Source: Ovoidimarina sediminis
Lineage (GTDB): Bacteria > Pseudomonadota > Alphaproteobacteria > Rhodobacterales > Rhodobacteraceae
Length of the DNA stretch: 64,000 bases
Assembly: GCF_032586175.1 (NCBI RefSeq)
Contig: NZ_JAWHTE010000007.1
Coordinates: 1 to 64,000, forward strand
Direction of reading: 5' to 3'
Below the pieces are notes generated by a model. The model saw only the letters and a program-made list of their open reading frames with translations. It searched no databases and had not been told where the DNA came from. The position numbers and the translations under genes were made by a program. Shown here in pieces: positions 1-9,300 of the stretch (positions are counted from its first letter, which is position 1; every line of letters starts with the position of its first letter).

Positions 1-66
1 TAAGCTGGAACCACAACGAGCCAGGGCCTCCGTTACAGATCAAGCCACCCTGTCCCAAATCATCTG

Positions 67-534
67 ACGACGGACACATCCGACGCCAGCCTGATCCGGG
101 CAGATGCCAACAAGCAGTATGCGGCGCCTCAGGCGGACTGGGACCCGGGCAGGATCGACCTGTCTGCTGCGCCCCGTGCCGTGCGCGAGTATCTCGATGT
201 GCTCGACGATGCCGCCTTCGGGGCGGCGAGCGAAGTAGAACCGAAGTTTACGTCCTTCGCCGATCCTGCCAGCCAGTGGACCGGCGCCAGAAAGGGTCCG
301 GCGTTCTTCGCATACTCGGACAACTACCTGATCGACACGGACCATGGTGTGATCCTCGATGTGGAGGCCACCAGGTCGATCCGCTCGACAGAAGTTGGCG
401 CCACGCAGACGATGATCGAACGCACGCGGGAGCGGTTCGATCTCACCCCTGAGCGGCTTGCCGCAGACACGGCTTATGGGTCCGGCGGGATGCTCGGATG
501 GGCATCGCCAGATGAGGCTACTACTGAGCAGTAG
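67..534 (+). pseudogene. IS1182-like DDE transposase remnant
   Basis: The frame is open from base 4 to the stop at 532-534, with a usable ATG only at 181. The translation has the look of the central part of an IS1182/IS5-type (DDE_Tnp_1) transposase: TGARKGPAFFAYSDNYLID, then a strand starting VILDVEATRS, then LAADTAYGSGGMLGW. In intact relatives the protein continues well past the GSG..GW motif with the catalytic Glu region; here the frame changes to unrelated residues and stops after about 11 codons. The 5' end is also missing or lies outside the window. I read it as a dead, truncated insertion-sequence fragment, in keeping with the other debris in the first 13 kb. The family is assigned from memory of the motif, not from a search. 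Confidence 0.7.
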
Positions 535-794
535 CGGCAGCTTTAGATCTGTTTTCGCTTACAGCTTACTGCACGCTCCCCTCAACGGGAGCTGGCCGGG
601 CTCGACCTTCTTCTCGCTTTTTCTCTGAAGCGGTCGTTAAAGCAAGGTGCGGCGAACTGCCATCGTGGAGTTGCGGTGAGCTGTATCAAGCGCAACCGGC
701 CGTTTGGTGCTCGCGTTGATGCAGCGCAAGTCTAAGCACATCGGAATATATTATTTTGGAAAGTCGAGCCTGACGACCTCATGGAGGCCCTGAT
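535..794. other. Non-coding gap with degenerate repeat-like sequence
   Basis: There is no convincing gene between the transposase remnant and the ankyrin gene. Around 613-665 it holds a GAAGCGGTCGTTAAAGC stretch followed by GTGCGG...GTTGCGG, which faintly resembles, on the opposite strand, the GATGACCGCT part of the hairpin repeats at 3459, 5322 and 11406. A good Shine-Dalgarno (GGAGG at 783-787) ends the gap. Confidence 0.4.
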
Positions 795-2996
795 TTGTTT
801 CATAACTCAACTTTGAAAAGGCTATTTGATGGCCCGAAGTTCATGCAGTGCCTGGTCCAGACCTGCTTACTGTCCGCTGTGTTTATTTTCCTCATCGTTA
901 TCGCTTTGGTCTCGGAGGTTGGCGCTCAAGTAGAAGACCCACTTCTCCATGCGGCGCGGTCTGGCAATGTCGTCGAAATTGAAAGGCAGCTAGCACAGGG
1001 GGCAAACCCTGATGTTCGACACAGCAACGATGCCACCCCCTTGCTACTAGCGGCCCAGGAGGGACATCTCGAGGCAGTCCGGACCCTTATCCGTAGAGGT
1101 GCAAACCTGGACACCATCAGCTCGAACTCTGTCACACCATTGATGGTTGCAGCGCTCAATGGACACGATCTTGTGGTACAAGAACTTCTAAACTCCGGAG
1201 CCTCGGCAAAGGTCGTTTCTCCTGAAGGTTTGTCGGCCCTCGGTATTGCGGCTCAGGTCGATAACCCGCGCACAATTGAACTCTTGCTCGAAGCAGGTGT
1301 CGATCTCGAGGAAAATGGGTCGATCTTTGGAGGCACCGCACTATTGATCGCCGCCGCAAATGGGCTAACCGAGAATGTGCGGCTTCTTCTGAAGGCAGGT
1401 GCTTCGCAGGAGGTGATGTTCGATGACGAAGGGCCGATGCGGGGTGCAAATCCATTATTAGCGGCAGCGTTTAGTGGCCATGATCGCGTAGTCGATTTAC
1501 TCCTCGAGGCAGGTGCCGATCCCAACTGGCAAAACGCCTTCGGGCGCACTGCGCTCGTTCAGGCAGCATTTAACGGTCACCCGGACACCGTTGCGCGCCT
1601 CTTGGAAGCGGGAGCCGAGCCTGATCTCCAAGTGATGGGAGACCGTACTGCGCTCTACTTCGCCGCCTTTTCGAATAACGCCGAAGCCATGCAAATGCTG
1701 ATTTCAGCCGGAGCCAATCCAAATGTTCAGACAATGGAGGGACGCTTGTCCCCACTCCACATTGCGGCTCAAAACGGCAGCGTGCTCGCTGCGCAGACGC
1801 TACTGAGGGCGGGTGTAGATCCGGACATCACTGCGGCCGAAGGATTGACGCCCCTTCATCTTGCGTCGCAGTTCGGATCGCCGGATGCGATTGACGCCCT
1901 GATCGAGGCGGGTGCGTCTTTGGAGCGTAGGTCTGCGCGTGAGGGCACAGCACTGACCATTGCGGCCGATAACGGGAAAGTAGGGGCAGTTCAGCGGCTT
2001 CTAGCCTTGGGCGCGAATCTCAACGCGAGGACGGAACTAAGTGCTACACCTCTTATGTTGGCTGCCGAGTTAGGAAATTTCGAGATTGCTAAGTTTCTGA
2101 TTGAGGCTGGCGCCGATATGGACTTGCTAGACTGGTCAGGTAGGACCGCCCTTCTAATCGCGCTGCAACAGAGCCAGGGTGAGATCGCCCACCTGCTTAT
2201 CGATGGCGGTGCGAGAACCGACATCTTGGACGGTGATGGGCGAGGAGTTCTGGAGTACGCGGCCGGATCTGGAATGGTAGGCGTACTGGACCGGGTTCTA
2301 AATCAATCCGATGCCGATCAGGAACTCGCCCGTGCCGGGGGCATGGCGGTTTACTTTGCAGCAGACCGGGGTCATCCCGAAGCACTGTCGCATTTGCTTG
2401 CGAAGGGCGCGGATATGGGCCTTCAGGATCCGCAAGGTCAGACCGCACTTCACAGAGCGGTAGGTCACGGTTTCCTAGATGTCGTTGAACTTCTTGCGTC
2501 ACGCACGGATGTGAACCTTCAGAGGAATGACGGTGTGACGCCGCTGATCTTGGCAGTTCAGACAGGAAGAAAGGAATTAGTTCAGGTTCTCATCAACAAT
2601 GGTGCTGATCCAGATCTTGCGGCTCACGATGGAGGTACGCCATTGTGGGTCGCTCGGAAAAACGGTGCCTCTGAGATAGAAGAACTATTAATTGCGGCTG
2701 GGGCAGATGCGACCCAGTCTGCTGCGCCTTCTTCAGCAGCCCGTCAAAAGCATCTGCTGTCTCCAAAGACCATCGCCGAATATCCTGATGGACGAGCTTG
2801 CGATATCCGGGAAGCACAGATCCTGCTCTATCGAAGCGGCTTTGATCCGGGCCCCCTTGACGGCGTCTGGGGCAAGGTCACAGAAGCGGCGGTGATCATG
2901 TTCCAGCACCGCAACGACTTGGAAGCCACTGGATTGCTGGACTCCACGACCTGTCTTGTCTTGGGGATCGATCCTGCACGGGTTGCTTACGAGTAG
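795..2996 (+). CDS. Secreted ankyrin-repeat protein with C-terminal peptidoglycan-binding domain
   Basis: A 733-residue protein. The start is TTG at 795, chosen because GGAGG lies 7 nt upstream; an in-frame ATG at 843 would give a shorter, still valid signal sequence. Residues about 17-45 are hydrophobic and end in VGAQ, so it is probably exported. Residues about 50-640 are some 17 ankyrin repeats, with recurring TPLxxAAxxG and LLxAGAxxD signatures. The last roughly 65 residues (from RACDIREAQ) match the helical PG_binding_1 fold, with LYRSGFDPGPLDGVWG and a later FQ. A periplasmic scaffold held to the cell wall is the likely role; no enzyme domain is visible. It stands alone between two debris regions, and its composition is less GC-rich than genes beyond 13 kb, suggesting transfer. 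Confidence 0.88.
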   Translation: MFHNSTLKRLFDGPKFMQCLVQTCLLSAVFIFLIVIALVSEVGAQVEDPLLHAARSGNVVEIERQLAQGANPDVRHSNDATPLLLAAQEGHLEAVRTLIRRGANLDTISSNSVTPLMVAALNGHDLVVQELLNSGASAKVVSPEGLSALGIAAQVDNPRTIELLLEAGVDLEENGSIFGGTALLIAAANGLTENVRLLLKAGASQEVMFDDEGPMRGANPLLAAAFSGHDRVVDLLLEAGADPNWQNAFGRTALVQAAFNGHPDTVARLLEAGAEPDLQVMGDRTALYFAAFSNNAEAMQMLISAGANPNVQTMEGRLSPLHIAAQNGSVLAAQTLLRAGVDPDITAAEGLTPLHLASQFGSPDAIDALIEAGASLERRSAREGTALTIAADNGKVGAVQRLLALGANLNARTELSATPLMLAAELGNFEIAKFLIEAGADMDLLDWSGRTALLIALQQSQGEIAHLLIDGGARTDILDGDGRGVLEYAAGSGMVGVLDRVLNQSDADQELARAGGMAVYFAADRGHPEALSHLLAKGADMGLQDPQGQTALHRAVGHGFLDVVELLASRTDVNLQRNDGVTPLILAVQTGRKELVQVLINNGADPDLAAHDGGTPLWVARKNGASEIEELLIAAGADATQSAAPSSAARQKHLLSPKTIAEYPDGRACDIREAQILLYRSGFDPGPLDGVWGKVTEAAVIMFQHRNDLEATGLLDSTTCLVLGIDPARVAYE

Positions 2997-3137
2997 GTCA
3001 AGAGATCAGACCCATCAGCAGTAGTCCAAGCCTTAAAGATTTTAGTTCTGGCTTCGCTAAGAGAAGCGCTAGTCATGCGAATGCCAGCCTATTCCACACA
3101 CCGGCCACTCAACGCTGCGGGGGCGAGCGTCCGCTTC

Positions 3138-3344
3138 TCACACCCCACGCCACCCCACGCCACCCCGACCGTCCGCTACCTTGACCAATACGATCGACTC
3201 TGCGTCACCATCAACTTCCTTGCCGAGCCCCTCCAGTCGCTGGGCTGTGTTCACGACATCGCCGATGACCGTGTAATTGATCCGGTCGGGCGACCCGATG
3301 TCGCCGACGATCAGCTGGCCAGAGTGAACCCCAACCCGGCTCAT
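3138..3344 (-). pseudogene. Class III adenylate/guanylate cyclase domain fragment
   Basis: This reverse-strand stretch encodes RVGVHSGQLIVGDIGSPDR, then INYTVIGDVVNTAQRLEGLG. That is the C-terminal half of a class III nucleotide cyclase domain: the VGxIGSPxRxxYTVIGDxVN loop and the helix carrying the transition-state Asn/Arg (here NTAQR). The metal-binding Asp residues of the N-terminal half and every other domain are missing, and the frame runs into a short CACGCCACCC tandem (about 3143-3170). I read it as a relic of a larger cyclase gene destroyed by rearrangement. It cannot be catalytic on its own. Confidence 0.6.
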
Positions 3345-3458
3345 AGGCTTCAGTCAATATCCCTTACTTCAGGACTCTCGAACCAGAGGCGAACTAGCTC
3401 CAGCGCCTACTGGTGGATCCGCCCGCTGGTTCTGGAAAGGTAAAGCATTCTTTGTGTC

Positions 3459-3513
3459 TGCTCCGGGCTCTCCTGAGACATCCGAGCCTTTCTGTCGGAT
3501 GACTTCTCTGCCG
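3459..3513 (+). repeat. Diverged hairpin repeat, copy 1
   Basis: The sequence runs CTCCGGGCTCTCCTGAGACA then TCCGAGCCTTTCTGTCGGAT. It contains the inverted repeat CATCCGA/TCGGATG with a 9-nt loop. By manual alignment it is about 70% identical over 58 nt to copy 3 at 11406 and recognisably like copy 2 at 5322. All three copies lie between genes inside the putative island. It may be a decayed mobile-element end or an intergenic repeat family. Confidence 0.45.
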
Positions 3514-3692
3514 CACTAACCGGTCATCGAGGGGGGAAATCCGCCGCGAACGTCGGCTTCTCGCGGTAGCGGACGTCGATCACATCGGGCTGGATGACCG
3601 GATCGCGGGACAGAGGTGTCACTCGTCGCGCGCCACCGATGCCTTTCGAGCCCACTCAGTTCCGCTTGAAAATCGAACAATCCATCAACGTT

Positions 3693-5096
3693 TCAGATGA
3701 ATATGAAATCGTCCGAACTCAGTGAGGCTTCAGCATCAAGCAGGACTGTTATCTCTGTCTCCTCGAAGCTGACAACAGCGACCTTCTGGAACTTATCCGC
3801 TAGATGATCAAACACGCCGCCAGGCAGGCGTTCAGTAGGAAGCAGCCCGTTGCTCACCTCGAATGCCTCAGCAATCGCAAGGTCATCGAAATCAAGGCTG
3901 ACGGCCATCAAGACAATCTGATCAGAGCCAATTTCGAAATCCAGAAGCCTGTCAGACCCGTCCATTCCGTCGAAGATAAACTCGTCCGAATCACGGCCTC
4001 CCAAGAGGATGTCGTCGCCATCCCCGCCAAAAAGCCGATCAGAGCCTTCATCCCCTTGAAGTTTGTCGTCACCGCCGAGGCCAGACAAAGTGTCATCGCC
4101 ACCCCGTCCCCGGAGATAGTTATCAGCATCTGAACCGGTAATGGTATCTGCGCCACTTCGCGACCCGACAACATCCTCAATGTTTGCGAGCGTGTAGTTG
4201 AACAGCTGTGGTTCATCAAAAACCCAAGGATCAAAGAAGGTGCCAGTTGCGGTACCCGCGCTGAGATCAATCACCAAGGACTGAAATTGACTAGTCCCCA
4301 TATCTAGGAGGTCTGTGCCTCCGCCACCGTCAATGTAGTCGTTTCCCGAATACGCCCTTATGCGCTCGTCCCCATCCCCGCCTATGAAAGTATCGTCAGA
4401 ATAGGTCAGGAAGAACTGGCGCATATAGCCTGGGCCGGAGATCGTCTCGGCGTTGCCAAACCCGTCATCGATGATCTGTCCAGATTCCAGGCTCAGATCA
4501 ATGAATACACCATTTTCGACGATCGCACCGTCTGCTCCGAACGTGAAGGAAAGACGGGTGTTACTCTCGTGGCCTTTGAAATCGCCTCCTATGTAAAAGC
4601 TGTCTACGCCATCGCCCGGGGCGAGTACCAGTTGAGCCTCATTAAGGTCGTTGTGATCGATGATGAACACATCGCCTGAAGATGTCCCTTCGAAGTAAAT
4701 GCCGTCCGTCTGTTCGAAGAGAGATTGTATTCCAATGATTGTATCAGTGTCCGAGCCGCTCGATACTTCGGCGAAATCACCATCGATATCCAGTATCGCG
4801 TAAATACCTTCATTAAGATTGCGATAAAGCAGATTGGCGAAGCCCGATACTACATTAGAGTAGTCGATGGTGTCCGAGCCGATACTTCCGAATATGACGC
4901 CGTTGCCCTCTCCCGGATCAATGTAGTCGTTGCCCTCGCCTCCATCGAGAAAGTCGAAGCCCGCGCCTCCGTAGAGTTCGTCGTTGCCCGCCTCGCCAAT
5001 CAGAGTATCGCTTCCACCGAAGCCATTAATGATGTCGGCACCGTCAGTACCAATCAGCAGATCGCCATTTTCCGTTCCATCAATGATATTGGCCAA
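3693..5096 (-). CDS. RTX-type (hemolysin-like) calcium-binding repeat protein
   Basis: A 467-residue acidic protein. Residues about 10-60 and 240-375 carry glycine/aspartate-rich nonapeptides of the GGxGxDxLx type (for example GEAGNDELYGG, GGDGDDILLGG), the family that folds into a calcium-filled parallel beta roll. The middle has few repeats and no enzyme motif that I recognise. There is no N-terminal signal peptide, as expected for a type I secretion substrate; the last about 60 residues are hydrophobic and acidic and would hold the export signal. No type I transporter genes are in the window. A perfect FNR-type box lies about 140 bp upstream (5235-5248), so oxygen-responsive expression is possible. 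The product is probably extracellular or cell-surface. Confidence 0.85.
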   Translation of the reverse strand: MANIIDGTENGDLLIGTDGADIINGFGGSDTLIGEAGNDELYGGAGFDFLDGGEGNDYIDPGEGNGVIFGSIGSDTIDYSNVVSGFANLLYRNLNEGIYAILDIDGDFAEVSSGSDTDTIIGIQSLFEQTDGIYFEGTSSGDVFIIDHNDLNEAQLVLAPGDGVDSFYIGGDFKGHESNTRLSFTFGADGAIVENGVFIDLSLESGQIIDDGFGNAETISGPGYMRQFFLTYSDDTFIGGDGDERIRAYSGNDYIDGGGGTDLLDMGTSQFQSLVIDLSAGTATGTFFDPWVFDEPQLFNYTLANIEDVVGSRSGADTITGSDADNYLRGRGGDDTLSGLGGDDKLQGDEGSDRLFGGDGDDILLGGRDSDEFIFDGMDGSDRLLDFEIGSDQIVLMAVSLDFDDLAIAEAFEVSNGLLPTERLPGGVFDHLADKFQKVAVVSFEETEITVLLDAEASLSSDDFIFI

Positions 5097-5234
5097 CTCA
5101 CACCTCCCTCATTTCTGATCAAGTCGCCGTAAGCCTGAAACTCCTTTAAATTCGGAAAGTATTCATCCCTAGGGGCAGGCAGTTCAAAACAACTCGAACT
5201 TCCGAAAGGGTTGCACGACCCGCAAATCGCGAGT

Positions 5235-5248
5235 TTGATATATATCAA
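5235..5248 (-). promoter_or_regulatory. Perfect FNR/FixK-type operator
   Basis: TTGATATATATCAA matches the FNR/Anr/FixK consensus TTGAT-N4-ATCAA at all ten fixed positions. It lies 139 bp upstream of the RTX gene start on the reverse strand and has no recognised gene on its other side. An AT-rich palindrome can arise by chance, but a perfect match in about 64 kb is not expected often. The stretch 5097-5533 otherwise holds only this site and repeat copy 2. Confidence 0.55.
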
Positions 5249-5321
5249 TGTAGAGATGCTCCCCCTGAAATCGCATTCGGTCTTGCCTTCGCGAGATCGC
5301 CGAGCGCTATCGCAAGTGAAA

Positions 5322-5382
5322 TGTCCGAATCGGGCTCTACCCCGTCATCTGAGCGAAATAGAAAGATGACCGCTCTCTTGCG
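5322..5382 (+). repeat. Diverged hairpin repeat, copy 2
   Basis: It shares TCGGGCTCTAC, GTCATCTGAGC and GATGACCGCT with copy 3 (11406-11465), in the same order and nearly the same spacing, and the GTCATC/GATGAC ends can pair. The reading frame that starts here (68 codons) reflects the repeat and has no family resemblance, so I do not call it a gene. Confidence 0.45.
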
Positions 5383-5533
5383 CTTAGAGGCCCTTGGAGC
5401 CGAAGATTCCGTTGAGCCGCGCCCGAACGGCGGCTTTCACCGGCTCCAGACGTTCGCCGAAATTGAGGCAATGACCGGAGCGCGGACGAAGCTGCCGGTC
5501 GGACAAAACGTCTTTCTTAGTCAATAAGGTGAC

Positions 5534-5878
5534 TTAGGTGAATGCCGCCAGCGCTTCGTCTTCATCAGGGTACAGGCTCACCAGACTTGTAAAACCGGAT
5601 GTTTCGAGAACCTTACGAACGGACTCGTTTGCCCCGCAAATCCTCATTTGACCGTTTGAGTTCTTGAGGAGCTTGGCTGCAACGAGAATACTTCTCAGAC
5701 CCGCGCTACTAATGAAATCGACACCTTCCAGATTGATCAGTAGCTTATTGGAACCGCCTTTAACTAACCCAACCAGCGCATCCATGACTTCACCGGAAGT
5801 TGTGCTTTTAATATCGCCCTTTAGGCCTACAAAAGTCACCCCGGCAACTTCCTTCGAGTTGATTTCCATATCCGTCAT
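5534..5878 (-). CDS. STAS-domain anti-sigma factor antagonist
   Basis: A 114-residue single STAS domain of the RsbV/SpoIIAA type. The central motif VDFISSAGLRSIL (about residues 53-65) carries the serine (S57 or S58) that a partner kinase phosphorylates and a PP2C phosphatase releases. The usual role is to bind the serine kinase/anti-sigma protein when unphosphorylated. It is the last gene of a reverse-strand set after a second STAS gene (6013) and the fused phosphatase-kinase (6362), the obvious partner. A second in-frame ATG lies three codons in (5869). No sigma factor gene is in the window, so the final target is unknown. Confidence 0.85.
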   Translation of the reverse strand: MTDMEINSKEVAGVTFVGLKGDIKSTTSGEVMDALVGLVKGGSNKLLINLEGVDFISSAGLRSILVAAKLLKNSNGQMRICGANESVRKVLETSGFTSLVSLYPDEDEALAAFT

Positions 5879-6012
5879 TCCATTTTCCCAGTCACATGGA
5901 GCAGTACGCCGCTCCAGATATTAGTTCCGCTTTAAGTAACTCACCTCGGAACTGATGCTTCTATTCCATTCAGTTCTCATACTCGCAGCCGGACGAGATC
6001 GCACCCACAGCT

Positions 6013-6351
6013 TCACAGGTTTGCAAGCGCCTCTTCTTCGTTCGAATATGTAGGGAAAAGCTTTGTGAAGCCTGACATCTCAAAGACAGATTTTGTGGAA
6101 GGATTCATAGAGCAGACAGTCAGCTTCAGACCTTTGCTGCTCAATTTCTTGCCCAGCGAAAGGATTACCCGCAGACCCGTCGAGGCAATGAAATTCACCT
6201 TTTCGACATTGATCACAAGGTGTTTGCTTTCATCCTCCATCGCCTCAAGAATATCGGCTTCGACGTCTGGGCTGGTGTTCGTTGTCAGGTCTCCGTCCAC
6301 GTAGATCACGACAGCAGCGTCTGTTGTACGGTGTGTCACTTCAGTATGCAT
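6013..6351 (-). CDS. STAS-domain anti-sigma factor antagonist (second paralogue)
   Basis: A 112-residue STAS protein. I place the start at the ATG at 6351 (MHTEVTHRTT), not at an upstream in-frame ATG (6408), because a strong GAGGG Shine-Dalgarno sits just before it and overlaps the TGA of the preceding gene. The phosphoacceptor motif is NFIASTGLRVIL, with S57 and T58 as the candidate residues, against SS in the neighbouring paralogue. The start lies 10 nt after the phosphatase-kinase stop, so the two are probably translated together. Two different STAS partners for one switch protein suggests either two outputs or a linear relay. Confidence 0.86.
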   Translation of the reverse strand: MHTEVTHRTTDAAVVIYVDGDLTTNTSPDVEADILEAMEDESKHLVINVEKVNFIASTGLRVILSLGKKLSSKGLKLTVCSMNPSTKSVFEMSGFTKLFPTYSNEEEALANL

Positions 6352-6361
6352 GTCGTTTCCC

Positions 6362-9300
6362 TCAGTTCTTTGTTGTTTCGTCTGCTTGTGTCGGCTTGTC
6401 GCCAGCAAAGCGCTTCATGAGCGTCGTGACATTTCTGCCTTCGACACGTCGGTATGAGTAATCGTCCATGAGATTCCGAATGAGGTGGATGCCTAGTCCG
6501 CCGATTTCGCGCTCTTCAATGGACGAAGCTGTATCCGGGTCTTTCCGCGTGAATGGATCAAATTCGATCCCCTCATCAGTGACTGACACGATAAAGCGTT
6601 GACCATCGGTCGAGAGCACGACGTCGATGATGTGCTCTCCCTCATCGCCAAATGCATAGCTGATCACGTTATTGAGAAGATCATCCAGCACCACCGAAAA
6701 GTTGTTTTGAATTTCCGGTGGAAGCTCGAACCGATGACAGATTTCGCCAAGTGCTGCTAGACAACGATCGATCTCGGTGAGGTCGTTCGCCAGGCGTAAT
6801 TCCACAGTGCCCCGTGCGTCGCGCACATCCCAAGCTACGTAGCGAAGGCAGAACATTGTAATGTCGTCTGACTGCTCGGCTGCACCAACAAACTCATCGA
6901 CATCGCGAACTAATGACTCGACTAGATACTTGGTTCCCAGTTTTTGGGAGCGCTCTAGGAACGCTTCAAGCCTAGCTTCTCCGTAGTCTTCTCCCTTCGC
7001 ATTGAAGGCTTCCGTAACACCATCGGTGTACAAGACTATTTTGTCATCAACATCGAGCTGCATTTGGGCCTCACCATACGGAGCCCCCGGCATCACCCCA
7101 ACCATCGGACCGTGCAGTTCTCCCAAAGCCTGCATGGTTCCGTTTGTCTTTATCAAGTATGGCGGATTATGCCCAGCATTTGTATAGGTGAGCGTCCCTG
7201 TTTTTGTATCAATAATGCCAAAAAATGCAGTGATGAACATGCAGTCGTCATTGTTTTCGCTGAGTTCGTTGTTTGTCGCTGAGATGATACTGGCAGTGGA
7301 CTTTGTGTCCTGTGATCGGGACTTCAGCATCGTCTTTGCAACCGCCATCATGAGTGCTGCCGGAACCCCCTTACCAGAGACATCCGCAATCACGAACGCG
7401 AAGTACCGATCATCGATCATGAAGAAGTCATAGAAATCCCCGCCCACTTCACGTGCAGGACGAATGTAGGCCCAAACATCAAGGTCCTTGTGCTCCGGAA
7501 ATCTCGGGAAAGTCAGAGGTATCATGCTCATCTGGATCTGGCGTCCAATATTGAGCTCGTCCCCCATGCGCTTATTAGCAATTGCTAGTTGTCGCTCCAA
7601 TTCTTTCTGCTGACTGATGTCGACGAATACGCCAAGCACGCCGCCCCGCGAACCATCGGATAGGTCAAATGCACGAGCCCAAAAGAGCATGTCATGCTCG
7701 GCTCCATCTGCGAGCACAACGCTTGTCTCGCGATGACTACTTCCGCCATCTCGGAGAAGCTGCACATCCTCTTCGTGCCGCCTGCTACGGTACTCTTCGG
7801 GAAAGAATTCTAGCTCCTTAACTGTCTTGCCGATGATTTCCTCTCGCCGAATACCGAACGCGCTTTCATAGGCACTGTTGAAATTGAGGTATCGACCTGA
7901 GGTATCTTTGACAAAGATGGGATTTGGAACGGAATCCACCAAGGTTGTGACAAAGCTCAAATTGTCAGCAATTTCTTTTTCTTGCTGCTTCCGTTCGGTA
8001 ATATCCCTGATGATCCCTACGAAGAGCTTTTCGTCTTTCAGTTGTGCTTCTCCAACGTGAAGCTCCATGGGGAATTCTGAACCATCTTTTCTCAGGCCCT
8101 CGACTTCTCGAGTGCGGCCTACGACATGTTTCTCACCGGTATCGTGGTAGCGTTGGAGATGGGCGTCGTGATCTTTCGCATGCCTCTTGGGCATCAGTTC
8201 ATCTATTTTGCCGCCTATGACTTCACTCGCTTCATATCCGAAGGTTTCCTCGGCGCTCGGATTGAATTCTCTGATGAAACCTTTTTCATCAATGACAATC
8301 ACGCTGTCCGCAGCGTTGTTTAGGATCGAGCGGACCCTCGTCTCGCTATCAGTGAGCTCTTTGGTTCGATCTGCGACCTTTTCTTCTAGCCCCTCGATCA
8401 GCTCACGTAGTGCTTCACGCATGACGTCGAAGTTGCGAGCCAGTTGTGCTATTTCGTCTCCGCCCGTCGCTTCGATTGTGATGCCAAGATCACCCTTCGC
8501 TATTCTTTGTGCCTTGGCGCTTAGGTTCTGTATCGGCCGGGTCATCGTTCTCGCGAAGAGGAAGGACGTGAGGATAATACCCGCTATGAGAAACCCCATG
8601 AGTTGCATGGTTCTGTTCCGCAAACGATAGGCGGGCGCGAGTGCCTCAGCCTCATCGATCTCGCTCATGATCGCCCAGTTCAATCCCGGTAGATCAAGAA
8701 GGCGATACGCCGAGAGCACTGCCACACCGCGATAATCTGGGAAAATCTCAGTGTTCGTTTCACCGGCCAGAGCCGCCCGAGTGCCCCTCGTATCGACGGG
8801 CTGCAAATCAATGGACGTATTGAATGCATCAATCCTTTGGACGATACGCTCGTCGAGACCAATATTGCGGATCATTCCGAGATACCCGTCACGGTCTTCG
8901 ATCAAAAACCTAGACTGGTTGCGCATCAGAAGGTCGTCACCGACGATATAGGTTTCTCCACTTTCGCCGAGCCCGACATCGCTCCAGGCCCCTCGGCTCG
9001 TCATGATGTCGTTGATGCGATCAATCGGCATCTGGAACACCAAGACCCCTACGAGGTCGCCCTCGTCGAATATGGGCGAAGCTACAAAGGATGCCGGGGC
9101 GTTGTAGGATGGAGCATAGGCCTCAAAATCCTGAAAATTGACAAATTCAGCAGAGCTTGCTGACTGGGCGGTCTGGAACGCCGCGGCAAAATTTGTATCA
9201 GCATATGGGCCCGTAAGTAGCGAAGTCCCAAAATCGACCTCCTTGAAAACTGAATAGACAATCCGCCCACTTTCGGCATCGACTAGGAAGATATCGTAGT

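Noticed and set aside
3143..3170. Short CACGCCACCC tandem as a possible CRISPR or minisatellite
   Set aside because: Only about 2.5 copies of an 11-nt unit without spacers. I saw no CRISPR array or cas gene anywhere in the window.
3530..3612. A reverse-strand reading of about 28 codons (DPVIQPDVIDVRYREK...) as the end of a gene
   Set aside because: It looks protein-like but is too short and has no start or recognised family; probably further debris like the cyclase relic.
5321..5527. A 68-codon + strand frame beside the STAS genes
   Set aside because: It begins inside hairpin repeat copy 2, has no ribosome site and no family likeness.
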